This document shows positions 44,689 through 51,241 of a stretch of 51,241 bases of DNA, in pieces. Within the stretch, counting starts at the first letter, position 1. The number at the start of each line of letters is the position of its first letter. A program made the translations under genes and the position numbers. The notes beneath the pieces were generated by a model that worked only from the letters and a program-made list of their open reading frames with translations, was not told where the DNA came from and searched no databases. The stretch covers positions 1 to 51,241 of the forward strand of contig NZ_QOLD01000060.1 in the NCBI RefSeq assembly GCF_003333305.1, in the 5' to 3' direction. Source of the stretch: Candidatus Colwellia aromaticivorans. GTDB taxonomy: Bacteria; Pseudomonadota; Gammaproteobacteria; Enterobacterales; Alteromonadaceae.

Positions 44689-45819
44689 ATGTTTAAAGAA
44701 TCTCCAATCATTCGTCGTAAAGCCCGTCAAATCATGGTGGGTAATGTGCCCGTTGGTGGTGATGCGCCAATTACAGTGCAATCAATGACTAATACGTTAA
44801 CGACTGATGTTATTGCTACAGTGGCACAAATTAAAGCATTAGAAGCGGTTGGTGCTGACATTGTCCGCGTAAGCGTACCTACGATGGATGCTGCTGAAGC
44901 ATTTCGTGAAATCAAAAAGCAAGTGGATGTTCCCTTAGTTGCGGATATTCATTTTGATTATCGTATCGCCTTAAAAGTAGCCGAATATGGTGTTGATTGC
45001 TTGCGTATAAATCCCGGTAACATTGGTAATGAAAATAGAATTCGCAGTGTGGTTGAATGCGCTCGTGATAAAAATATTCCTATTAGAATAGGCGTTAATG
45101 GCGGCTCGTTAGAAAAGGATATTCAAGAGAAATATACCGAGCCCACACCTGAAGCGTTGTTTGAATCAGCCATGCGCCATGTTGATATTCTTGATCGATT
45201 GAACTTTGATCAATTTAAAGTAAGTGTCAAAGCATCAGATGTGTTTTTGGCAGTAGAATCATATAAATTACTGGCTAAACAAATTGATAACCCATTGCAT
45301 TTAGGTATCACTGAAGCGGGCGGTTTGCGCGCTGGTTCAGTTAAATCATCTGTTGGTTTAGGGCTTTTATTAGCGCAAGGTATTGGTGATACGTTACGTA
45401 TTTCACTTGCCGCTGATCCTGTAGAAGAGATCAAAGTTGGTTTCGATATTTTAAAATCATTGAAATTGCGCAGTCGTGGTATTAATTTAATTGCTTGTCC
45501 TAGTTGTTCACGTCAAGAGTTTGATGTAGTTGCAACAGTAAATGCCCTTGAAGAGCGTATTGAAGACATTATGACGCCAATGGATGTATCTATTATTGGT
45601 TGTATTGTTAATGGTCCTGGTGAAGCGATGGTCTCTGATTTAGGCTTAACGGGCAGTAGTAAAAAAAGCGGTTACTACCTTGATGGTCTTCGCCAAAAAG
45701 AACGATTTGATAATACTAATTTGGTTGATCAGCTTGAGCAACGTATCCGCGCTAAAGCACATGCGATGGAAGAGCGATTAAATGAAAAAAATCAAATTGA
45801 TATTAAATCAGTAGATTAA
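44689..45819 (+). CDS. ispG: 4-hydroxy-3-methylbut-2-en-1-yl diphosphate synthase
   Basis: A 376-residue iron-sulfur enzyme of the MEP isoprenoid pathway. The [4Fe-4S] ligands are C270, C273, C305 and E312 ([14 protein letters not shown]), at the same numbers as in E. coli. The N-terminal TIM-barrel reads [12 protein letters not shown]. It lies 32 bp after rodZ, in the conserved rodZ-ispG-hisS order. Confidence 0.96.
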   Translation: MFKESPIIRRKARQIMVGNVPVGGDAPITVQSMTNTLTTDVIATVAQIKALEAVGADIVRVSVPTMDAAEAFREIKKQVDVPLVADIHFDYRIALKVAEYGVDCLRINPGNIGNENRIRSVVECARDKNIPIRIGVNGGSLEKDIQEKYTEPTPEALFESAMRHVDILDRLNFDQFKVSVKASDVFLAVESYKLLAKQIDNPLHLGITEAGGLRAGSVKSSVGLGLLLAQGIGDTLRISLAADPVEEIKVGFDILKSLKLRSRGINLIACPSCSRQEFDVVATVNALEERIEDIMTPMDVSIIGCIVNGPGEAMVSDLGLTGSSKKSGYYLDGLRQKERFDNTNLVDQLEQRIRAKAHAMEERLNEKNQIDIKSVD

Positions 45820-45880
45820 TCATTTTAGGCATTATTTCTGGCATAATTATTCTCCCGTTTAAGTATGAGTAGTTATTCGC

Positions 45881-45886
45881 TATAAT
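45881..45886 (+). promoter_or_regulatory. Candidate -10 box of hisS
   Basis: TATAAT followed by GCGCGC in the 121-bp ispG-hisS gap, 54 bp before the GTG. The -35 (TTTAAG, 17 bp upstream) is weak. It would give hisS-yfgM-bamB their own start besides readthrough. Confidence 0.4.
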
Positions 45887-45940
45887 GCGCGCTGCGTAAA
45901 AATTAACACACTGTAAAGTACAGCAGAGAGAAATAAATAA

Positions 45941-47221
45941 GTGGCTAAAAATAAGGCGTTACAAGCAATTCGCGGTATGAATGACTGCTTGCCAAGTGAA
46001 ACTAATATATGGCAAATGGTAGAATCAGTACTACGTCGAGTGGCCAGTAATTACGGTTTTGCCGAGATACGTATGCCAATCGTTGAATCAACGGCACTGT
46101 TTAAACGTTCTATTGGTGAAGTAACAGATATTGTTGAAAAAGAAATGTACACCTTTGACGATCGTAATGGCGATAGCCTAACGTTACGTCCAGAAGGTAC
46201 AGCCAGTTGTGTACGCGCAGGCAACCAACATGGCCTTTTATATAACCAAGAACAACGTCTTTGGTATATGGGACCGATGTTTCGTCATGAAAGACCACAA
46301 AAAGGTCGTTACCGCCAATTTCATCAATTTGGCTTAGAAGCCTTTGGTATTGCAACACCAGACATTGACGCTGAAATTATTTTATTAACTTCTCGCTTAT
46401 GGCGGGAACTTGGCATCAATGAATTTGTCACACTAGAGTTGAACTCGTTAGGTAGCAATGAAGAACGTGCTAATTATCGTGATGCATTGATTGAGTATTT
46501 AACTGAGCGTGAAGAATTACTTGATGAAGATTCTAAACGTCGTATGCATACTAATCCGCTTAGAGTGTTAGATAGTAAAAACCCCAAAGTACAAGAAGCA
46601 TTAACGGACGCACCAAAATTATCAGATTACTTTGGTGAAGAAACACAAGAACATTTTACTAGCCTTTGTGCACGGTTAGATGCAGCGGGAATTAAGTATG
46701 TGTTAAATGAACGTTTAGTCCGTGGTTTAGATTATTATAACCGGACTGTTTTTGAATGGGTAACTGACAGTTTAGGAGCACAAGGTACTGTTTGTGCTGG
46801 TGGTAGGTATGATGGCTTAGTAGAGCAGCTTGGTGGTAAAGCAACGCCAGCCTTTGGTTTTGCTTTGGGTATTGAACGTTTAGTGCTGATGTTAACTGAG
46901 TTAGATAAAGTAACCAATGTACGCCCACAAGTTGATGTGTATGTGGTGATTTTAGGTGACGATGCACAAATTGCAGCGAACCAATTAGCAGAACAATGGC
47001 GAGATCAAGTACCTGATATTCGTTTGCAATGTCACTGTGGTGGCGGCAATATGAAAAAACAATTAAAGCGTGCAGATAAGTCAGGTGCACAAATCGCGTT
47101 AATATTAGGTGATAACGAAATTGCTGAGCAACAGGTTATGGTTAAATATTTGCGTGGACAACAAGAACAACAAAGCTTGGCATTTGAGAAAATTCCAAGT
47201 TTATTAACGACATTAATTTAA
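45941..47221 (+). CDS. hisS: Histidyl-tRNA synthetase
   Basis: A 426-residue class II aminoacyl-tRNA synthetase. Motif 2 contains [11 protein letters not shown] and [19 protein letters not shown], the histidine-specific blocks are [15 protein letters not shown] and CAGGRYDGL, and the C-terminal anticodon-binding domain is complete. The start is GTG, giving [17 protein letters not shown] in register with E. coli [21 protein letters not shown] lies upstream. yfgM starts 23 bp after the stop. Confidence 0.96.
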   Translation: MAKNKALQAIRGMNDCLPSETNIWQMVESVLRRVASNYGFAEIRMPIVESTALFKRSIGEVTDIVEKEMYTFDDRNGDSLTLRPEGTASCVRAGNQHGLLYNQEQRLWYMGPMFRHERPQKGRYRQFHQFGLEAFGIATPDIDAEIILLTSRLWRELGINEFVTLELNSLGSNEERANYRDALIEYLTEREELLDEDSKRRMHTNPLRVLDSKNPKVQEALTDAPKLSDYFGEETQEHFTSLCARLDAAGIKYVLNERLVRGLDYYNRTVFEWVTDSLGAQGTVCAGGRYDGLVEQLGGKATPAFGFALGIERLVLMLTELDKVTNVRPQVDVYVVILGDDAQIAANQLAEQWRDQVPDIRLQCHCGGGNMKKQLKRADKSGAQIALILGDNEIAEQQVMVKYLRGQQEQQSLAFEKIPSLLTTLI

Positions 47222-47244
47222 GACATTTAGTCGAAGGTGAAGAA

Positions 47245-47901
47245 GTGGATATTTATCAAACAGAAGAACAACAAGTAGAAGCGATCAAAGGTTACTGGGA
47301 AGAAAATGGCAATATGATTATTGCTGGTATTGTTTTAGGTTTTGTTGGCTTTATCGGTTTTAACTACTACAAAGATAATAAACTTGCTGATGAATTGGCT
47401 ATTTCAAATAGCTATCAAACACTAATGGAAAATAGTGCGACAGATAAACAAGCATTTAGTGAAAATGCAGAAAAATTTATCAAAGAAAACTCCACGACGA
47501 GTTATGCGTCATTAACGGCATTAGCATTAGCTAAAGAAGCGGCAAGCAAAAAAGATTGGGCCGTTGCACAAGCACAGTTAAAAGCAGCTATTGAAAGTGC
47601 ACCCACTGATGGTATTAAAGGTATTGCTAGCTTACGTTTAGCACGTGTTCAAATTCAGTTAGAGCAATATGAACAAGCATTTGCCACGTTAGCTAAACCA
47701 TTACCGGAATCATTCACTGCAGCTATTGAAGAAATAAAAGGTGATACCTATTTATTACAAGGAAAAAATGAATTAGCACGTAATTCTTACCAAGTTGCTA
47801 TTGCAGCTGATGGTCTAGCGAGTAGCCCAAGCTTGCAAATGAAGTTAGATGATTTAGCGACGGCTGTTAATTTAACTTCTATAGTTCCCACTGCTAAGTA
47901 A
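47245..47901 (+). CDS. yfgM: YfgM family protein, SecYEG translocon partner
   Basis: A 218-residue inner-membrane protein with one transmembrane helix (about 24-42) and a periplasmic TPR-like domain. In E. coli YfgM joins SecYEG and PpiD to help proteins leave the translocon, and it can also affect the RcsB stress response. The N-terminus DIYQTEEQQVEAIKGYWEENG is characteristic. The start is GTG with AAGGTGAAGAA upstream. The hisS-yfgM-bamB-der order is conserved. Confidence 0.92.
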   Translation: MDIYQTEEQQVEAIKGYWEENGNMIIAGIVLGFVGFIGFNYYKDNKLADELAISNSYQTLMENSATDKQAFSENAEKFIKENSTTSYASLTALALAKEAASKKDWAVAQAQLKAAIESAPTDGIKGIASLRLARVQIQLEQYEQAFATLAKPLPESFTAAIEEIKGDTYLLQGKNELARNSYQVAIAADGLASSPSLQMKLDDLATAVNLTSIVPTAK

Positions 47902-47914
47902 ATAAGGTTGTTCA

Positions 47915-49168
47915 ATGGTATTATTTAATAAACAGGCTAGTCAGCGCTTTTTAACCAATTACAAAAATATGCTAGCCGTGCTTTTATTGTCTAGCGCTTT
48001 ATTTAGCTGTTCATCTACAGATGAAGAGGAAGATACTAGTGATTTAGTTGCTGAACTTAGTGAAATTAATCAGCAGTTTGAACCAAATATTTTATGGGAA
48101 GAAAGCGTTGGTGATGGCAGTGAAGATTTCTTTTCTCGCCTTAAGCCTGTCGTTGCCTATAATACCGTATATAGTGCTAGCCGAGCCGGTGATGTTTTTG
48201 CCTTTGACGTAAAAACGGGCAAAGAGCTTTGGAATGTTGACTTAAGTGATGTTGATAATGATCGTAGCTTTTGGGATAGCCGACTTTCCGCAATGCTTTC
48301 AGGTGGTCCTATTGCGGGTTTAAATAAAATTTTTATTGGCAGTGAAAAGGGCAAGTTTTATGCTTTAGATGCGCAATCGGGTGAGCTTGTTTGGCAAGCG
48401 GATATTAAAGGTGAAATTATATCTGCACCAGCGGTTGATTCTGGTGTTGTCGTGGTAAACACTGCATCCGGTATTATGAAAGCGTTTAATGCTGACAATG
48501 GTGAAGAGTTATGGAAAATAGAGCAAGATGTTCCTGCGTTAACATTACGCGGTATTAGTCAGCCAGTAATAGCATCGGGTGGTGTTATCGTCGGTACTGG
48601 TAAAGGTGGCGTTAATGTTTACTTATTAAATAAAGGTCAGCAAGGTTGGTCAACTGAAATAGGAGAACCTGCGGGTTCAACTGAACTTGAACGCGTTATT
48701 GATGTTGATTCATCTCCTGTTGTTTTTGGTGATAAAGTTTATGCCATCTCTTCACGAGGTAACTTAGCTGCCATAGAATTGAAAAGTGGTCGAGTATTGT
48801 GGAAACGTCAATATTCATCATATCGTCAAATTTCGATTTATCGTAATACTATTTTCTTAACCAATTTACGCGGCCATGTTTATGCTATTGATAGAGTAAA
48901 TGGTATTGAGCGCTGGAGTAACTTAGTGCTTACTAATCGTGGTGTTACGGGTCCCGCTGTTATTGATAATTATGTTGTAGTTGGCGATTTTGAAGGCTAT
49001 TTACATTGGTTAGACCAAGAAAGCGGTGAGATTGTTGCTCGACATGAAGTTGATAGTAGTGGCATACACTCAACACCAACAGTGGTTGATAACATTTTAT
49101 ATAGCCAATCACGAGATGGTGATTTACAGGCCATTGAAACACCTGAAATAGTTGTCACAGAAAAGTAA
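47915..49168 (+). CDS. bamB: Outer membrane protein assembly factor BamB
   Basis: A 417-residue lipoprotein of the BAM complex, which inserts beta-barrel proteins into the outer membrane. The lipobox is LFSC (C32). The rest is a beta-propeller built of repeats like GKELWNVDLSD, GELVWQADIKG and GEELWKIEQD. The signal peptide has an unusually long N-terminal region (about 18 residues), so an internal ATG at codon 19 could be used instead. A terminator separates it from der. Confidence 0.93.
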   Translation: MVLFNKQASQRFLTNYKNMLAVLLLSSALFSCSSTDEEEDTSDLVAELSEINQQFEPNILWEESVGDGSEDFFSRLKPVVAYNTVYSASRAGDVFAFDVKTGKELWNVDLSDVDNDRSFWDSRLSAMLSGGPIAGLNKIFIGSEKGKFYALDAQSGELVWQADIKGEIISAPAVDSGVVVVNTASGIMKAFNADNGEELWKIEQDVPALTLRGISQPVIASGGVIVGTGKGGVNVYLLNKGQQGWSTEIGEPAGSTELERVIDVDSSPVVFGDKVYAISSRGNLAAIELKSGRVLWKRQYSSYRQISIYRNTIFLTNLRGHVYAIDRVNGIERWSNLVLTNRGVTGPAVIDNYVVVGDFEGYLHWLDQESGEIVARHEVDSSGIHSTPTVVDNILYSQSRDGDLQAIETPEIVVTEK

Positions 49169-49209
49169 ATCTAATTACTTTTTATTGATTTTTTAGACTA
49201 AAATTATAT

Positions 49210-49240
49210 ACGGCTCCTATTGGAGCCGTTGCTTGTTTTT
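49210..49240 (+). terminator. Rho-independent terminator after bamB
   Basis: ACGGCTCC and GGAGCCGT form a perfect 8-bp stem around TATT, followed by a short interrupted T-run (GTTTTT). It lies about 40 bp beyond the bamB stop. Confidence 0.65.
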
Positions 49241-49315
49241 ATATTATATAAATAGCCTTATTCCGTTCTTCTATTAATACTAGAACTAGGTATTTATTTC
49301 ACTTTTGAGGTTTTC

Positions 49316-50800
49316 ATGCTTCCTGTTGTTGCCCTAGTTGGCCGCCCAAATGTTGGTAAATCAACGTTATTTAATCGCTTAACCCGCTCTAGAAACGCTT
49401 TAGTTGCTGATTATCCTGGCTTAACTCGCGATCGCCAGTATGGCCAAGCAGAGGTTGAAGAACATCCCTTTATTGTTATTGATACGGGCGGTATTAATGG
49501 TGATGAAGAAGGTATTGATTTACTTATGGCTGAACAATCGTTGACGGCTATTGACGAGGCTGATGCGGTATTGTTTTTAGTAGATGCCCGTGATGGTTTA
49601 ACGTCAGCTGATTATGGTATTGCTGATTATTTACGTAAACAAGACAAAAAAATATTTCTAGTCGCTAATAAGGTTGATGGCATAGATGCCGATTCGGCAG
49701 TCGCTGAATTTTATGCGCTAAGTCTTGGTGAAGAAGTGCATAAAATTGCCGCAGCCCATGGTCGTGGCGTAACGCAATTGCTTACCTTAGCACTTACTCC
49801 TCATATTGAAGCATTGGGTCAACCTAAAGCAGCTGATGGTGAAGAGGGGGAGTTTGATGGTGACTATGAACGTGAACTTAGCGAAGCAGAACTTGAGAAA
49901 CAAATTGAAGAAGCACCAAAAGAAAACGATACCATTAAACTGGCTATTATCGGTAAACCTAATGTCGGTAAATCAACCTTAACTAATCGTATTTTAGGCG
50001 AAGAACGTGTCGTTGTTTTTGATGCACCAGGCACGACTCGCGATAGTGTTTATATTCCGATGGAACATAATGGTCGCTCCTATACCTTAATTGATACCGC
50101 AGGAATTCGTCGTCGTAAAAATGTTACTGATGTAGTAGAAAAATTCTCAGTGATCAAAACATTGCGTGCAATTGAAGACGCTAATGTCTGTTTATTATTA
50201 ATTGATGCACGTGAAGGTATCAGTGATCAAGATTTAAGTTTGCTCGGATTTATTTTAGAATCTGGCCGTTCATTGGTGTTAGCGGTTAATAAGTGGGATG
50301 GATTAGAAGAGCATGCTAAAGATAGAATTAAAACTGAGCTTGATAGACGTTTAGGTTTTATTGATTTTGCTAAAATTCACTTTATTTCAGCGTTGCATGG
50401 TACTGGTGTTGGTCATTTGTATGCGTCTGTAGAAGAGGCATTTGTGAGTGCAACCAAGCGTATATCTACCGCGATGGTAACTAAAATATTAGATATGGCA
50501 GCATTTGATCATCAACCGCCTATGCATAATGGTCGTCGTATTAAATTAAAGTATGCTCACGCAGGCGGGTATAACCCACCTATTATTGTTATTCATGGTA
50601 ACTTAGCTAAAAAATTACCTCAGTCATACAAACGCTATTTAATGAATTACTACCGTAAATCATTAAAAATTATGGGTACCCCAATTCGTATTGAATTTAG
50701 AGAGACCTCAAATCCATTTGCAGGTAAGAAAAAACTAAATTATACCGAACAAAAGAAAATAGCGAGAGCAACTCAGGGCTATAATAAAGATAAAAAGTAA
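49316..50800 (+). CDS. der: Ribosome biogenesis GTPase Der (EngA)
   Basis: A 494-residue protein with two tandem GTPase domains, needed for 50S subunit maturation. The P-loops are GRPNVGKST (8-16) and GKPNVGKST (about 213-221), G3 is DTGG/DTAG, and G4 is NKVD and NKWD (about 324). A C-terminal KH-like domain (about 385-470) contacts rRNA. An acidic linker (about 178-205, [16 protein letters not shown]) joins the two GTPase domains. It is the last gene of the conserved cluster. Confidence 0.96.
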   Translation: MLPVVALVGRPNVGKSTLFNRLTRSRNALVADYPGLTRDRQYGQAEVEEHPFIVIDTGGINGDEEGIDLLMAEQSLTAIDEADAVLFLVDARDGLTSADYGIADYLRKQDKKIFLVANKVDGIDADSAVAEFYALSLGEEVHKIAAAHGRGVTQLLTLALTPHIEALGQPKAADGEEGEFDGDYERELSEAELEKQIEEAPKENDTIKLAIIGKPNVGKSTLTNRILGEERVVVFDAPGTTRDSVYIPMEHNGRSYTLIDTAGIRRRKNVTDVVEKFSVIKTLRAIEDANVCLLLIDAREGISDQDLSLLGFILESGRSLVLAVNKWDGLEEHAKDRIKTELDRRLGFIDFAKIHFISALHGTGVGHLYASVEEAFVSATKRISTAMVTKILDMAAFDHQPPMHNGRRIKLKYAHAGGYNPPIIVIHGNLAKKLPQSYKRYLMNYYRKSLKIMGTPIRIEFRETSNPFAGKKKLNYTEQKKIARATQGYNKDKK

Positions 50801-50829
50801 TAAGTAATAAGTAATGAGTGTTCAGTTAC

Positions 50830-50871
50830 GAGTGATTAGTGGCGAGTGATTAGTGGCGAGTGAATAGTAGC
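50830..50871 (+). repeat. 14-bp tandem repeat (3 copies) after der
   Basis: GAGTGATTAGTGGC twice, then GAGTGAATAGTAGC. It is preceded by shorter repeats (AAGTAATAAGTAATGAG). It resembles an inverted, degenerate form of the 48-bp repeat beside it (GTTACGAG and GCGAGTT motifs occur on opposite strands). Confidence 0.8.
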
Positions 50872-50892
50872 GAGTTGCGAAGAGACATCAAT

Positions 50893-51115
50893 CTGTTGTT
50901 GCCTCTTTATATCTCGAAACTCGCGGCTCGTAACTTCACTCTATTGTTGTGTCTTCGTATCTCGAAACTCGCGGCTCGTAACTTCACTCTATTGTTGTGT
51001 CTTCGTATCTCGAAACTCGCGGCTCGTAACTTCACTCTATTGTTGTGTCTTCGTATCTCGAAACTCGCGGCTCGTAACTTCACTCTATTGTTGTGTCTTC
51101 GTATCTCGAAACTCG
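50893..51115 (+). repeat. 48-bp tandem repeat (about 4.6 copies)
   Basis: Units begin at 50893 (diverged), 50941, 50989, 51037 and 51085 (cut short at 51115). Units 2-4 appear identical. Each contains TCTCGAAACTCGCGGCTCGT with the inverted CGAAACTCG/CGCGGCTCG elements. There are no spacers, so it is not a CRISPR array. Confidence 0.95.
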
Positions 51116-51136
51116 GTGAAGGTCTGGGTAAAACAC

Positions 51137-51241
51137 TTAGCTAAGTTTTACATTCCAGGGCAATAATGTTTCGATATCAAGTGCAGAGTTGGTCAATTGC
51201 TCTAGGCAATGCATGAGATAGTCGAATGGTATTAATCCATT
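51137..51241 (-). CDS. IS66-family transposase, C-terminal end (partial)
   Basis: The last 34 codons of a minus-strand frame that continues beyond the window, reading NGLIPFDYLMHCLEQLTN and ending IETLLPWNVKLS before TAA. The NGL-P-YL...LLPW pattern is the C-terminus of IS66-type (TnpC) transposases. It shows that a mobile element, intact or broken, sits just past the window. The transposase cuts and joins DNA at the IS ends. No terminal inverted repeat is recognisable between its stop and the tandem array at 51115. Confidence 0.8.
   Translation of the reverse strand, partial: NGLIPFDYLMHCLEQLTNSALDIETLLPWNVKLS

Larger units (their letters stand above)
50801..51136. other. Non-coding region of tandem repeats after der
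   Basis: 336 bp filled by a 14-bp repeat array and then a 48-bp repeat array, ending at the IS66 remnant. The 94-codon frame across it encodes a 16-residue repeat, has no ribosome binding site and starts inside the array, so I do not call it a gene. Confidence 0.6.

Noticed and set aside
50893..51115. Possible CRISPR array
   Set aside because: The repeats are directly adjacent with no spacers and there are no cas genes.
50860..51144. 94-codon frame with a 16-residue repeat
   Set aside because: It exists only because 48 is a multiple of three and the repeat lacks stops in one frame. There is no ribosome binding site.

Overview
The window is chromosomal DNA from a gammaproteobacterium of the Alteromonadales, most probably Colwellia or a close relative. 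That is inferred from the AT-rich composition (roughly 38% G+C by eye), the orthologue set, and gene orders that match the E. coli chromosome. No database could be searched. Almost everything is core metabolism. The unusual material lies in the spaces between genes, which hold at least four families of short palindromic repeats, the 3' end of a group II intron (start of window) and the end of an IS66-type transposase gene (end of window).

Region 1 (1-9.8 kb): intron 3' end; an acyltransferase gene between two direct copies of repeat family A; DUF3422; a PanP-type aspartate decarboxylase; a TrmB-like methyltransferase; the YadG/YadH ABC exporter; an MscS channel whose C-terminus runs into a repeat; a bicupin protein.

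Region 2 (9.9-25.3 kb) is the E. coli 3-minute neighbourhood: panC, panB, folK, pcnB, then an inserted block (small protein, crotonase, flavin reductase, DUF3291), then gluQ, dksA, sfsA, and divergently hrpB and mrcB. The pcnB gene has no ATG, GTG or TTG at its proper start. It begins with ATT behind a good ribosome binding site, as E. coli pcnB does. PanP upstream probably supplies the beta-alanine used by PanC, since no panD is present in the window.

Region 3 (25.4-37.4 kb): yebG under an evident LexA box, a YgjP-type metallopeptidase, the thr operon with leader peptide and attenuator followed by thrA, thrB and thrC, ung, two poorly known genes (one a secreted protein with a phospholipase A2-like CC..HD motif), a glycerate dehydrogenase-like enzyme, nnrS, a small CPFC membrane protein and a stand-alone iscX.

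Region 4 (37.4-51.2 kb): NAD-malic enzyme, then ndk, rlmN, pilF (fused to a LysM domain), rodZ, ispG, hisS, yfgM, bamB and der in the conserved gammaproteobacterial order, followed by a 48-bp tandem array that stops where the IS66 remnant begins.

No CRISPR array, tRNA, rRNA, prophage or defence system was seen. The best leads are the AUU start of pcnB, the repeat family whose two ends vary together from copy to copy, the PilF-LysM fusion, and the small proteins next to iscX and thrL.
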